NCBI GenBank assembly: GCA_036502575.1
Contig: DASXYL010000062.1
Location: forward strand, 31,490 to 95,489
Direction: 5' to 3'
Source: DASXRA01 sp036502575
Lineage (GTDB): Bacteria; Actinomycetota; Actinomycetes; Mycobacteriales; Jatrophihabitantaceae
DNA length: 64,000 nt
Positions 34,050-43,183 of this stretch are shown here, piece after piece; the first letter of the stretch is position 1; every line of letters begins with the position of its first letter. The position numbers and the translations under genes were made by a program. The notes below the pieces were generated by a model, which was given only the letters and a program-made list of their open reading frames with translations, did no database searches and was not told the DNA's origin.

Positions 34050-34700
34050 GACGACGAGGTTGTTCAGGTAGCTGCGGGCCGCCCAGTCGAACTCGCCGGT
34101 ACACGTGACCAGTCGCAGCACGGGCAAGGGCGTCGGTCCGTACACGGCGGCGGTCGGGAAGTGGGTCTTCGGGTAGCTGCGGACGGTGTCGACGACGAAC
34201 CGCAGGGTCTTGCCGTCGTGCGTCTGCACGATCACCGTGGCGCCGACGCGCAGGTCCCGCAGTCGGTAGAACACGGCCGGGCCGTTGCGCGAGTCGACGT
34301 GGCCCTCGATGACAGCCGGGCCCGGATCGCCCGGCCGGACACCGTCCGCGTACCAACCGGCCACGCCCCACTCGTGCGGTGGCTCGAGCGTGCCGTCGGC
34401 GAGCAGGCCGACCGATTCCAGGTCGGTGTCGATGCCGATCGCCGGGACGACGAGGCGGGCCGGCGGGGCCACGGCCGGTCGAGCCGACGGGTCGGCGTGC
34501 GCCGGACCGGTCGGCCCGGCCGGAATCGCCGGGATGCCGGACGACGTGGCCGCACGAGGGCCCGGCGCCGGAACCGGCGCCGGGCTGGATGACGCGGGCG
34601 CGGTGCGCTCCGCGGGCCTGGCCTTCGCCTCCCCGCAGGCCACGGCACACGCGGCCACGACGAGGCTCGCCAGGATGATGCACAGCCTCGCTGTATTCAT
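34032..34700 (-). CDS. Class F sortase
   Basis: This 222-residue protein has an N-terminal membrane or lipoprotein-like segment (LVVAACAVACGEAKA), a Pro/Ala-rich linker (~25-75) and a sortase barrel with the catalytic His in IEGHVDSRNGP and Cys in RLVTCTGEFDW (the TLxTC-like motif); an Arg should follow and RSYLNN lies nearby. Class F sortases attach or cross-link surface proteins in actinobacteria. Its ATG overlaps the stop of the DUF4397 gene, a likely partner, though that protein shows no LPxTG signal. Confidence 0.85.
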   Translation of the reverse strand: MNTARLCIILASLVVAACAVACGEAKARPAERTAPASSSPAPVPAPGPRAATSSGIPAIPAGPTGPAHADPSARPAVAPPARLVVPAIGIDTDLESVGLLADGTLEPPHEWGVAGWYADGVRPGDPGPAVIEGHVDSRNGPAVFYRLRDLRVGATVIVQTHDGKTLRFVVDTVRSYPKTHFPTAAVYGPTPLPVLRLVTCTGEFDWAARSYLNNLVVSARLV

Positions 34701-35554
34701 GCCGCCGCGGATCGCCGCCGTCCCCGCACCGCCAGCGCCGAACCGGCCAGGGCGACAACGGCGGCGGCGCCGAGCCCCCACGTCCAGGACGGGATGCCGT
34801 TCGGACGGTGGACGGTGCCGCCGCCCCCGGCCGGCACCGAACCGATCGGCGTGGTCGCCGCCCCGGCCGCGTCGGTCAGGGTGCGCAGCGCGAGGCCGCC
34901 GCCCTTGCCGTCGAGCAGGACGACCGAGCTGACACTGCCGGACTTGACGGCAACCGTCGCCGAAGTGTCGAGTGACGTGCCGTCGGCCTTGGCGGCGACC
35001 TGTAGCGTGCCGGCCGGCACGATGGTGTACTTCGTCGTGCTGGCGAAGGCCGCCGACTTGGCGAGCACCAGGCCGTTCTGCGCGGTGATGTCGGCGCGCG
35101 GCGCCCGGCTTGCCGCCTGGATCACGCGGACCAACCCGTGTCCGGCCGCGGGCGGCGTGAGCTGGTCTTCGATGATGACGCCGTGCAGCTTCTTGTTCGT
35201 GCCAACTCCGGCCGCGGTATAGGCGTGGCCGGCCTTGGCGGTTAACGTCCAGCTGAGCGCCGCCGGGGTGGACGCGGCCGCGCCGTGCGGGCGCATCGAC
35301 ACCGCGTACGGCCCGGGCTTGAGCCAGTTGTACGGACTGACGTCGCCGTAGCCGACGCTGGACAGCCACAGCGTGGTGGTGCCACCCGAGAACGCGGTGA
35401 GGTACACGTCGACGTTGGTGGTGTCCGGCGACAGGTGCGCGCCGCGGATCATCGCGTTCTGGGTGGATGGCGCGGCGGCCGACGCCGCGGGTGCAGTCAG
35501 GCCGGTCGTCACTACGGCCGCGGCCACTATCAGGATCCGAACCGGTACTCGCAT
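34697..35554 (-). CDS. Secreted DUF4397 protein with C-terminal membrane anchor
   Basis: This 285-residue protein has a signal peptide (residues ~1-27, cut near APAASAAAP) and DUF4397 beta-sandwich sequence (MIRGAHLSPDTTNVDVYL, then GPYAVSMRPHG, then GLVRVIQAAS). It ends in a helix (WGLGAAAVVALAGSALAV) followed by RGRRRS, as in surface-anchored proteins. The sorting motif before this helix is not LPxTG; HRPNGIP is what is there. It is co-transcribed with a class F sortase and an upstream membrane protein. Role unknown. Confidence 0.8.
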   Translation of the reverse strand: MRVPVRILIVAAAVVTTGLTAPAASAAAPSTQNAMIRGAHLSPDTTNVDVYLTAFSGGTTTLWLSSVGYGDVSPYNWLKPGPYAVSMRPHGAAASTPAALSWTLTAKAGHAYTAAGVGTNKKLHGVIIEDQLTPPAAGHGLVRVIQAASRAPRADITAQNGLVLAKSAAFASTTKYTIVPAGTLQVAAKADGTSLDTSATVAVKSGSVSSVVLLDGKGGGLALRTLTDAAGAATTPIGSVPAGGGGTVHRPNGIPSWTWGLGAAAVVALAGSALAVRGRRRSAAA

Positions 35555-35574
35555 GTCGTCCCCCTAGGTGATGG

Positions 35575-36738
35575 TCAAAGCCCCTCGGGCGCCAGCCCGA
35601 CGGACCAGGTCAGTTGCCGTGCGCCTCCGGGCAGCGTGGACACGCGTGCGGGTGCGTAGGCCGCCGGCAGCGCCCGCTGAACGGCGGCGAGCGCGGCCGG
35701 ATCCGTCATCGACAGCGTCAGGGTGCGGGCGGGCCGGGCGAGCGGGGCCTCGGCGCGGTCGAGCGTGACCCGCGTGAGGCGCACGTCCGTGCGCGATGCG
35801 AGCAGTGCCACCACCGTCGCGGCGCGCAGGTCCAGCCGCCCGTCGGCCAGCCAGGGCCGGATCGCGGGATCGGTGACGACTCGCGGATTGGCCAGCAGCG
35901 CCCTGTCGGCCATGCGTCGCTCGTTCGAGTCGCGTGCGAGCCGCTGGGACAGGCTCGCCGCGTTGCCGTCGACGAGCAGCGCGATCTCGACCTGCCCGGA
36001 CCCGGTGCCGAAGCTCGCGACCGACAGCGGGGAGATCCGCGAGGCGACGTCGGCCAGGCTCTTCCGCGCGTGCTCGCGGATCTCGGGCGTCGTGACGAGC
36101 AAGCTGTCGCCGGCATCCTGGCTGTCGATCGACGTGAGGACACCCGTCGCCGTGTACCCGCTGAAGAGCAGATCGCTCGCGACGGTCGAGTCGGTGCGCA
36201 CCCGAGCCGACCGGGCCAGATTCGCGCGGATCCACGTCTCTGCCTGCTGGATCGTGGACGTGCTCGGCCGCGAGGGCGCCGCGGTCGGCGTCGACGATGA
36301 GCGGTGCGTTAGGACGTAGGCGGTGAGTCCTCCGGCGGCCAGCACGCCCACCGCGCAGACGGCGACGACTGCGCGCCGAACGGTCGCCGAAGCCGGCGGA
36401 GCGGCCTCGTCCTCATCGTCGTCGAAGCGGAACAGCTCGCCGGAGCCCGGGGCCTGCACGTCCGCGGGGGATGGATCGACCGGCGCCTCGTGCGTTGCCT
36501 CCTGCGTTGCCTCGGGCGGGGCGTCCTGCGGGGACTGGTGCGGGGCCTCAGGCGGAGCGCCGCCCGACTCGTGTGCTGCCGCCGCGAGCGCGTCCCGGCG
36601 GTCAGTCGGGCGCTGCCCGGCTACCCGGCGCGGCGGCGGTTCAGGCGAGTTGTCGAGCGCGTTGGCGGCGGCACTGTCGCGCAGCAGCCTGGAGCGCCGC
36701 GCCGATGCGCGTCGCGCGTCCCCCGATCGCGCGTCCAT
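35575..36738 (-). CDS. Membrane-anchored protein of unknown function, first of the sortase operon
   Basis: This 387-residue protein has an acidic, Pro/Ala-rich cytoplasmic part (residues ~1-115, including QEATHEAPVDP and FDDDEDEAAPP). One transmembrane helix follows (~120-142, VVAVCAVGVLAAGGLTAYVL), then a 240-residue extracellular part (WIRANLARSARVRTDSTVAS, RLDLRAATVVALLASRTDVR). No family is recognised. The ATG at 36738 has a G-rich site before it. It is 20 bases before the DUF4397 gene, so the three genes form a cell-surface operon. Confidence 0.6.
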   Translation of the reverse strand: MDARSGDARRASARRSRLLRDSAAANALDNSPEPPPRRVAGQRPTDRRDALAAAAHESGGAPPEAPHQSPQDAPPEATQEATHEAPVDPSPADVQAPGSGELFRFDDDEDEAAPPASATVRRAVVAVCAVGVLAAGGLTAYVLTHRSSSTPTAAPSRPSTSTIQQAETWIRANLARSARVRTDSTVASDLLFSGYTATGVLTSIDSQDAGDSLLVTTPEIREHARKSLADVASRISPLSVASFGTGSGQVEIALLVDGNAASLSQRLARDSNERRMADRALLANPRVVTDPAIRPWLADGRLDLRAATVVALLASRTDVRLTRVTLDRAEAPLARPARTLTLSMTDPAALAAVQRALPAAYAPARVSTLPGGARQLTWSVGLAPEGL

Positions 36739-36917
36739 GAGGCCCCCCGATGGACTCATTAGACGAGACGGAGCGGGGTCACACGTCGTCGTTGCCGGGC
36801 GATCCGGGCGCCGTCTCAGCCGACACCGTACGCCCTATATCTGCGGTGAGGGAGTTGTGAGGTGCCCGGCCGTCGTGACCGCGAATCGCCTCAAGTCCGC
36901 GGCACTACTCTCAGGGC

Positions 36918-37868
36918 ATGCTTCGCTCCGTCATCCTGGCCGCCTCCCGCAACCACGGCATCGAACGGCTTGTGTCGAATGCCCCGGTATCGCGCACCGT
37001 TGTGCGGCGATTCGTCGGTGGCGCCGACACATCCGCCGCGGTCGGGGCAGCGAGCGCGCTGGTGGAGGACGGCTTGTACCTCACGCTCGACCATCTCGGG
37101 GAGGACACCGCCGACGCCGAGCAAGCGTCCGCCATCGTCGACGAGTACCTGGGGCTGCTGCGGGCGCTCGACCGGGCCGGCCTCGCCGAGCGTCTCGCAC
37201 CTCTCACCGCCCGCGCCGAGGTCAGCGTCAAGCTGAGCGCGATCGGCCAGGCGCTGCCCGGCGACGGCGAGAAGATCGCGCTCGAGAACGCCCGGCGCAT
37301 CTGCTCTGCGGCTCGTGGCGTCGGCGCGACGGTGACCCTCGACATGGAGGACCACACCACCACCGACTCGACGCTGTCGATCCTGGTCGAGCTGCGGGCG
37401 GACTTCCCCGAGACGGCCGGCGTACTGCAGTCCTACCTGCGGCGCACCGAGGGCGACTGCCGCGACCTGTCCGGCGCCGGCAGCCGGATCCGCCTGTGCA
37501 AGGGCGCATACAAGGAGCCGGCGTCCGTGGCCTACCAGGACGACAACGACGTGGACCTGTCCTACGTGCGGTGCGCCAACATTTTGCTCAGCGGGGCTGG
37601 ATACCCGATGTTCGCCACTCACGATCCGCGGCTGGTCCCCATCGTGCAGGAGCGGGCGAAGTTCCACGGCAAGGGCCAGCACCAGTACGAGTTGCAGATG
37701 CTGTACGGGGTTCGCCCGTCCGAGCAACGGCGCCTGGCCCGGGACGGCGAGACCGTCCGGGTCTACGTGCCCTACGGCAGCGACTGGTACGGCTACCTGA
37801 TGCGCCGCTTGGCCGAGCGACCGTCCAACCTGTCCTTCTTCCTGCGTTCGTTGGTGGGCCGAAAGTGA
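36918..37868 (+). CDS. Proline dehydrogenase
   Basis: This 316-residue monofunctional flavoenzyme oxidises proline to P5C. The barrel shows VSVKLSAIGQAL, VTLDMEDHTTTD, LQSYLRRTEGDC, IRLCKGAYKEP, ATHDPRLV, ELQMLYGVR and the C-terminal YVPYGSDWYGYLMRRLAERP, which contains the substrate-binding Tyr and two Arg. It overlaps the start of proC by 4 bases (GTGA). Having the proline-forming and proline-breaking enzymes in one transcript is notable. Confidence 0.95.
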   Translation: MLRSVILAASRNHGIERLVSNAPVSRTVVRRFVGGADTSAAVGAASALVEDGLYLTLDHLGEDTADAEQASAIVDEYLGLLRALDRAGLAERLAPLTARAEVSVKLSAIGQALPGDGEKIALENARRICSAARGVGATVTLDMEDHTTTDSTLSILVELRADFPETAGVLQSYLRRTEGDCRDLSGAGSRIRLCKGAYKEPASVAYQDDNDVDLSYVRCANILLSGAGYPMFATHDPRLVPIVQERAKFHGKGQHQYELQMLYGVRPSEQRRLARDGETVRVYVPYGSDWYGYLMRRLAERPSNLSFFLRSLVGRK

Positions 37869-38671
37869 ACGGTTTGGCAATCGTCGGTGGCGGCAAGATC
37901 GGCGAGGCGCTGCTGTCCGGACTGTTGCGTGGGCACTACGCGCCCGACGAGGTGGTGGTGGTCGAGAAGCACCCCGAACGCGCTGCCTACCTGACCGCGA
38001 CGTACGGAGTGTCCACTGTGGACGTTCCGTCGGCCGCGCACGCTGCTCGCACCGTCCTGGTTGCCGTCAAGCCGCAGGACATCCTGCCGTTGCTCGCCGA
38101 GCTGGCGCCGCACGTGGGGGCGTCGCACGTCGTCGTCTCGGTGGCGGCCGGGGTGCCGACGGCGCGCATCGAGGCCGCGCTCGGCGCCGACGTCCCGGTG
38201 GTGCGGTGCATGCCGAACACCCCGGCGCTGGTCGACGAGGCGATGACCGCCATCTCGCCCGGTGCACACGCGACCGAGGAGCATCTCGCTGTCGCCGAGA
38301 AACTCCTTACCGCGGTGGGCAAAGTGGTACGCGTTCCCGAGTCGCAGCTCGACGCGGTGACGGCGCTGTCCGGCTCCGGGCCGGCGTACTTCTTCTACCT
38401 GGTCGAGGCGATGATCGACGCAGGCATCCTGCTCGGCCTGCCCCGCACGCTGGCCGCCGAGCTGATCGTCCAGTCGGCGGTGGGCGCCGCGGTCATGTTG
38501 CGTGACTCCGGCGAGCACCCGGTGCAGCTGCGCGAGGCGGTGACCAGCCCGGGCGGCACGACCATTGCCGCGATCCGCGAACTCGAGGTGCACGGCGTGC
38601 GGGCCGCGCTGCTCGCTGCGATCGAGGCGGCCGCCCTGCGCAGCGCCGAGCTGGGCAAGTCCTCGTCCTAG
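37865..38671 (+). CDS. proC: Pyrroline-5-carboxylate reductase
   Basis: This 268-residue NADPH enzyme makes proline from P5C. The Rossmann loop is AIVGGGKIGEALLSGLL (residues ~5-21), VAVKPQDI follows, and the C-terminal signature is SGSGPAYFFYLVEAM with VTSPGGTTIAAIREL. Starts at GTG 37865, overlapping the PRODH stop. Position matches Rv0500. A GC hairpin follows. Confidence 0.95.
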   Translation: MNGLAIVGGGKIGEALLSGLLRGHYAPDEVVVVEKHPERAAYLTATYGVSTVDVPSAAHAARTVLVAVKPQDILPLLAELAPHVGASHVVVSVAAGVPTARIEAALGADVPVVRCMPNTPALVDEAMTAISPGAHATEEHLAVAEKLLTAVGKVVRVPESQLDAVTALSGSGPAYFFYLVEAMIDAGILLGLPRTLAAELIVQSAVGAAVMLRDSGEHPVQLREAVTSPGGTTIAAIRELEVHGVRAALLAAIEAAALRSAELGKSSS

Positions 38672-38702
38672 TCCGATCGCGCACAACGAACCGCCCGATT
38701 GT

Positions 38703-38737
38703 GGTTCGGATGCCCCGTTATTTGGGGCGTCCGAACC
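38703..38737 (+). terminator. Terminator of proC
   Basis: Arms 38703-38716 and 38724-38737 (14 bp, one G-T pair) with a 7-base loop, 31 bases after the stop codon. The rest of the 297-base gap to the next gene shows nothing clear. Confidence 0.7.
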
Positions 38738-38968
38738 GAAATTGGGAACGCTACCCGGCCCGAGCAGCTCGCGACTTAACACCGAGTGGACCGCCCGGCG
38801 GGCATCGCCTAGCGTCCGGAGTGCGGTGAACGGCTGCCGCAGGTATATCTGTGGGGCACAGCTATCGCATCAGCCCCACCAGTACCGCTACGCTCCATAA
38901 AGCACGTGCGTGTCGTCCGCCGGAGGGGAAGACCGGCGCACCGACACGTGCCAGAGGGTCGGTGACGT

Positions 38969-39253
38969 ATGACCACGTCTGCGCAATCGGGCGCCGGCAA
39001 GGACAAGGCACCGCGGCGTTCGCGCGCCGCGAGTGACGAGGAAGCGAAGGCGAGCATCGCCGAGGCTGGCCTCGCTGAAGTGCGGTTCCTGACCGTCGCC
39101 GAGGTGGCGTCGGTCATGCGAGTGTCCAAGATGACCGTGTATCGCATGGTGCACGGCGGCGACCTGCCCGCGGTGCGGGTCGGACGCTCGTTCCGGGTTC
39201 CGGAGAAGGCTGTCCACGACTACCTCCGCGCGGCCTACATCGAGGCCGGCTGA
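38969..39253 (+). CDS. Excisionase/BldC-type small DNA-binding protein
   Basis: This 94-residue protein has a charged N-terminal tail (~1-38) and a MerR-type winged helix, FLTVAEVASVMRVSKMTVYRM, then GDLPAVRVGRSFRVPEKAV. It matches the small regulator encoded after proC in M. tuberculosis (Rv0500A) and Streptomyces (BldC-like). Despite the excisionase family name it is a chromosomal regulator here, not a phage gene. Its target is unknown. Confidence 0.85.
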   Translation: MTTSAQSGAGKDKAPRRSRAASDEEAKASIAEAGLAEVRFLTVAEVASVMRVSKMTVYRMVHGGDLPAVRVGRSFRVPEKAVHDYLRAAYIEAG

Positions 39254-39427
39254 CGTCTCTACCCGCCGGCGGCGGATGCGCGCGTCGCGGCGGGCTCGTC
39301 CCGCGAGCGCGCATCGGTCGCGTGGCGGGCCGGGGTAGGGTTGGCCGACTGATACGCGCCTGCGCTGTCTGCGCTGGGCAATCATGATCGACATGCTGGG
39401 TCAGCCCGGCGACAGTGAGGTTCACCT

Positions 39428-39526
39428 ATGGGTTCGGTAATCAAGAAGCGGCGCAAGCGGATGGCGAAGAAGAAGCACCGCAAGCTGCTCAAGCGCACCC
39501 GCGTTCAGCGCCGCAACAAAAAGTAA
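39428..39526 (+). CDS. Ribosomal protein bS22 (AURKAIP1-like mini-protein)
   Basis: This 32-residue protein, MGSVIKKRRKRMAKKK then HRKLLKRTRVQRRNKK, is almost entirely Lys and Arg. It matches the Rv0500B/AURKAIP1 type found as bS22 on the small subunit of mycobacterial ribosomes. It is conserved at this place in actinobacteria. A strong hairpin terminator follows 3 bases after its stop. Confidence 0.9.
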   Translation: MGSVIKKRRKRMAKKKHRKLLKRTRVQRRNKK

Positions 39527-39529
39527 AGC

Positions 39530-39560
39530 AATCGGATCGGGCCGAAGGCTCGATCCGATT
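39530..39560 (+). terminator. Terminator of the bS22 gene
   Basis: AATCGGATCG and CGATCCGATT form a perfect 10-bp stem with an 11-base loop. Confidence 0.8.
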
Positions 39561-39774
39561 GTGTGCCGCCCACCCGGCTGCGGTCCGCGGTGCTCATTAG
39601 ATGGCCGCCCAACGCGTCGGCTGAAGTCTTTGGTCACCCGGTCGACCGAAACTGGAACAGCGCTGAAACGTCGCGTGCACGCTGAGGGTTTGTAGTGTCA
39701 CCAGGCGTAGAGACAGCGCTCAGACGGGCCTACACTGGGCCCTTCGTTTGCCGTCGCAGCCGGGGAGTTTCTAT

Positions 39775-40830
39775 ATGGCCCGCGTCGTTCTGGTCACCGG
39801 TGTGAGTCGCCACCTCGGAAGCCGTCTGGCCGGGCAGCTCGCCGCGGATCCGACGATCGATCGCGTCGTCGGCGTCGACACGACCCCGCCGTCCAAGGAC
39901 GACCGGGTCCGGCTCGGCCGAACCGAGTTCGTGCGAGCCGACATCCGCAACCCGCTCATCGCCCGGGTGATCTCACACGCCAAGGTCGACTCGGTGGTGC
40001 ACACCTCGGTCACGGCGACCCCGGGCCGGGCCGGCGGGCGCACGTCGATGAAAGAGATGAACGTCATCGGCACGATGCAGCTGCTCGCCGCCTGCCAGAA
40101 GTCCGAGACGGTGCGCCGCCTGGTCGTGAAGTCGACGACGTCGGTATACGGAGCGAGCCCCCGCGACCCCGCGGTGTTCACCGAGGACACTCCGGCTCGT
40201 ACGGCCCCCGTCTCCGGCTACGGAAAGGACGCCGTCGAGGTCGAGGGCTACGTGCGCGGATTCAGCCGGCGCCGTCCCGACATCACCGTCGCCGTGCTGC
40301 GCTTCGCGAATTTCATCGGGCCGACCATCGAGACCCCGCTGACCCGGTACTTCGCCCTGCCTGTGGTGCCGACCGAGTTCGGCTACGACCCGAGGCTGCA
40401 GTTCCTGCACGAGGACGACGGGATCGAAGTGCTGCGCCTGGCCACGCTCGCCGACCACCCTGGCGTGTTCAACGTCGCCGGCCCGGGCACAGTGCTGCTC
40501 TCGCAGGCGATCCGCCGAGCCGGTCGGGTTTCGATCCCGGTTCCGGCCCCGGCGATGCGGGTGGTCAGCAGCTTGGTCCGGCGCGCCGGGCTGGCCGACT
40601 TCTCACCCGAACAGATGCGTCTACTCACCTTCGGCCGGGTGGTCGACACCGAACGACTGCGCACCCAGTTCCCGTACACGCCGAAGTACTCGACTGCTGA
40701 GGCGTTCTCGGCGTTCCTGGGCGGACGGTCGATCACGCCTGTGGTCCCGCCGGAACGGATCCGGCAGGCTGAGCGCGTGGTCGGCGCCGCGCTCGGGGTG
40801 GGTGGATCGGCGGTGCCCGGACGTGGATGA
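39775..40830 (+). CDS. NAD-dependent epimerase/dehydratase (Rv0501-like)
   Basis: This 351-residue extended SDR has VVLVTGVSRHLGSRLAGQLA (residues ~4-23), a variant of the GxxGxxG loop, then VDSVVHTSV, VVKSTTSVYG and a final AVLRFANFIGP. The usual YxxxK is seen as YGKDAVE. It is annotated galE2 in mycobacteria but the substrate has not been shown. Its end overlaps the start of the acyltransferase gene by 8 bases. Confidence 0.85.
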   Translation: MARVVLVTGVSRHLGSRLAGQLAADPTIDRVVGVDTTPPSKDDRVRLGRTEFVRADIRNPLIARVISHAKVDSVVHTSVTATPGRAGGRTSMKEMNVIGTMQLLAACQKSETVRRLVVKSTTSVYGASPRDPAVFTEDTPARTAPVSGYGKDAVEVEGYVRGFSRRRPDITVAVLRFANFIGPTIETPLTRYFALPVVPTEFGYDPRLQFLHEDDGIEVLRLATLADHPGVFNVAGPGTVLLSQAIRRAGRVSIPVPAPAMRVVSSLVRRAGLADFSPEQMRLLTFGRVVDTERLRTQFPYTPKYSTAEAFSAFLGGRSITPVVPPERIRQAERVVGAALGVGGSAVPGRG

Positions 40831-41809
40831 GGCGCGCGTCATTCCGCTGCGCCCGGACCCGCAGGGTCGCCCGCCATCACCTGAGCAGGCTCCCCGCGAG
40901 CGTCCGATGGCCGCGATCCCGCACCCGGCAGTCGAGCCGGAGCCGGAACCGCCGCCGACCGCTATCTCGGAGCTGGAGCGCCGAATCGCGTCGGGGCTGG
41001 CCTTCTTGCGGCGTCGGCTGACCGGCGACTACGAGGTGGACGAGTTCGGGTTCGATACCGAGCTGACCGACCAGGTGATGCTGCCGGCTTTCCGCCCATT
41101 GCTCGATCACTGGTTCCGGGCCGAGGTCATCGGCATCCACAACGTGCCGCGTGAGGGTGGGGCGCTGCTGGTCGCCAACCACGCGGGCGGGCTGTGGGCG
41201 CTGGACGCGGTGATGTGCGGATTGGCCGTCCACGACCGGCATCCGGCCCATCGCCACCTGCGGCTGCTCGGCGCCGACCTCGTGTTCACCACGCCGGTGC
41301 TGGGCGAGCTGGCCCGCAAGGGCGGCAGCACCGTCGCGTGCAACGCCGACGCCGAGCGGCTGCTCGGTTCGGGCGAGCTGGTCGGCGTGTTTCCGGAGGG
41401 GTTCAAGGGCATCGGCAAGCCGTTCAGGGAGCGGTACAAGTTGCAGCGGTTCGGCCGCGGTGGGTTCGTGACGGCGGCGCTGAAGGCGGGCGTGCCGATC
41501 ATCCCGGTGTCGATCGTCGGCTCGGAGGAGATCCATCCGTTGCTGGGCAACGCCCGGTTGCTCGCACGGATGCTCAACCTGCCGTACTTCCCGATCACGC
41601 CGACGTTTCCCTGGCTGGGCCCGCTCGGGCTCGTGCCGCTGCCGAGCAAGTGGTACCTCGAGTTCGGCGAGCCGATTCCTACCGACGGCTACGGTGCGGA
41701 CGCCGTCGACGACCCGATGCTCGTGTTCGAGCTCACCGACCGGGTACGCGAGACGATCCAGAGCACTCTGTACCGGCTGCTCGTGCAGCGCCGCTCCGTC
41801 TGGCGCTGA
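40823..41809 (+). CDS. PlsC-type acyltransferase (Rv0502-like)
   Basis: This 328-residue protein has a disordered Pro/Glu-rich N-terminus (~1-45) and then an acyltransferase domain. The catalytic His is in LLVANHAGGLWALDAVM, a variant of NHx4D with the Asp further away. The glycerol-phosphate-binding FPEG is in GVFPEGFKGIGK, followed by KAGVPIIPVSIVGSEE. It probably acylates a lipid. The GTG at 40823 is chosen; a GTG at 40802 is possible. It forms an operon with the epimerase. Confidence 0.85.
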   Translation: MDEARVIPLRPDPQGRPPSPEQAPRERPMAAIPHPAVEPEPEPPPTAISELERRIASGLAFLRRRLTGDYEVDEFGFDTELTDQVMLPAFRPLLDHWFRAEVIGIHNVPREGGALLVANHAGGLWALDAVMCGLAVHDRHPAHRHLRLLGADLVFTTPVLGELARKGGSTVACNADAERLLGSGELVGVFPEGFKGIGKPFRERYKLQRFGRGGFVTAALKAGVPIIPVSIVGSEEIHPLLGNARLLARMLNLPYFPITPTFPWLGPLGLVPLPSKWYLEFGEPIPTDGYGADAVDDPMLVFELTDRVRETIQSTLYRLLVQRRSVWR

Positions 41810-42191
41810 CTGGGTTATCCCGCCTTTCGCGAATCTGCTTGTGGACCCCTCGCAAGCTCGGGGCCCAACGCAGATCCGCACCGCTCCTTCCTCGCGGGCC
41901 GCGTCGCGGCGGCGGGGTTCTTCGCGCAAGCGCTCATCGCGTTCGTGGTTCCGGTTTGCGTGGTCCCTTCGCGCTGCGGGCGAGCGCTCATCGTTCGTTG
42001 GCTTACACGCGCTGGCGCAGGCGGGACAGGTGGGCGTGCGCTCGGGTCAGGTGCCGCTGTCGGACACGTTCATCAACAGCTACATCCGAGGACGTTCTAT
42101 CCGGCGACGCGTGAGACCGAGGTCCGCGCTCTGGTGGCCGCGATCGTCGCGGCGTCCTGGCTCGGGTTCGTCCTGCGTCGGCGTCGGCGGG
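41810..42191. other. 382-base intergenic region with repeats
   Basis: Holds the second copy of the 50-bp dispersed repeat (41901-41950) and a further copy of its core, GCGAGCGCTCATCG (41980-41993). The ATCCCGCCTT that precedes copy A at 31292 is also here (41818), but 73 bases of other sequence, with hairpin potential, separate it from the repeat. The last ~110 bases (to the tga near 42205, plus strand) could encode a helix plus Arg tail (ALVAAIVAASWLGFVLRRRR), perhaps the end of a decayed small membrane protein. No firm gene is seen. Confidence 0.5.
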
Positions 42192-43118
42192 TTACCTGCG
42201 CCTGACTCCGCGGCGTGCGACAGCGATCCTGTGCAGACGCGCCGCCGTGGTGCGGCGCGTCCGCACAAGATCGCGACGGAGGGTCGGCAAGGTGCCGCGC
42301 CGCCGCAGCGCCAGGCCGGCGGCGATTCCGCCGGCCACCGCACCCACCCCGAGCGCGGTCGGCACGCCGATGCGCGCCGCCTTGCGTCCGGTCCGGAAAT
42401 CGCGGATCTCCCAACCCCGCTGACGCGCCTCGCCCCGCAGCGCCGAATCGGGATTGACGGCGACGGGACGGCCGACGAGCGACAGCAGGGGCAGGTCGTT
42501 GATCGAGTCGGAGTACGCGGCGCACCGCTGCAGGTCGAGCCCCTCGCGGGTCGCCAGCGCCCGGACCGCGGCTGCCTTCGCCTCACCGTGCAGGACCTCG
42601 CCGATGAGCCGGCCGGTGTAGATGCCCTCTCGCGACTCGGCCACCGTGCCGAGCGCCCCGGTCAGGGTGAGCTGGTCGGCGATGATCTGCGCCAGCTCCA
42701 CCGGCGTCGCGGTCACCAGCCAGACCCGCTGCCCGGCGTCCAGGTGCAGCTGAGCGAGGGCCCGGGTGCCCGACCAGATCTTGTCGGCCATCGTCTCGTC
42801 GTAGATCTCCTCGCCGAGCGTGACGATCTCCTCGACCTTCTTGCCGGCGACGAACGCCAGGGCCGAGTCGCGAGTGGTGTGCATGTCGTCGTGCGACTCG
42901 CCGCGCACGCGCAGCCGGGCCTGCCGCAGGGCGAAGGTCACCAGGTCACGCCAGGTGAAGAACTTGCGGGCGGCGAGTCCCTTGGCGAAGTGGAAGATCG
43001 ACGCGCCCACCATCATCGTGTTGTCGACGTCGAAGAACGCCGCGGCGGCGGGATCGTCCGGCACGGCGAGCGCCGCCTCCAGTTCAGGCGCGGCCCGCTC
43101 GGACGGTGTTCCTGGCAT
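42192..43118 (-). CDS. HAD-superfamily phosphatase, SerB-like (Rv0505c-like)
   Basis: This 308-residue HAD-IB phosphatase has the nucleophile motif AAFFDVDNTMMVGAS (residues ~25-39), motif II WLVTATPVELAQ and motif III/IV AAYSDSINDLPLLSLVG. The basic C-terminal tail has a short hydrophobic stretch (VGAVAGGIAAGLAL) and may touch the membrane. The mycobacterial counterpart is annotated phosphoserine phosphatase SerB1, but the substrate of this subgroup is not settled. ATG at 43118. Confidence 0.85.
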   Translation of the reverse strand: MPGTPSERAAPELEAALAVPDDPAAAAFFDVDNTMMVGASIFHFAKGLAARKFFTWRDLVTFALRQARLRVRGESHDDMHTTRDSALAFVAGKKVEEIVTLGEEIYDETMADKIWSGTRALAQLHLDAGQRVWLVTATPVELAQIIADQLTLTGALGTVAESREGIYTGRLIGEVLHGEAKAAAVRALATREGLDLQRCAAYSDSINDLPLLSLVGRPVAVNPDSALRGEARQRGWEIRDFRTGRKAARIGVPTALGVGAVAGGIAAGLALRRRGTLPTLRRDLVRTRRTTAARLHRIAVARRGVRRR

Positions 43119-43183
43119 GACCGACCTCCCCGACATCGGCGAGGGTCCAAGCGTAGCGATCAGCGCGCCCGCCCGGCGCACGA

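Noticed and set aside
38969..39253. Excisionase annotation as a sign of prophage
   Set aside because: No integrase, att repeats or phage genes are near; the gene is part of the conserved proC-bS22 order.
39631..39655. TTTGGTCACCCGG as a third copy of the palindromic element
   Set aside because: Only the first ~11 bases match and the second arm is not the GGGTGACCAAA sequence; it may be chance or a decayed copy, so it was not listed.
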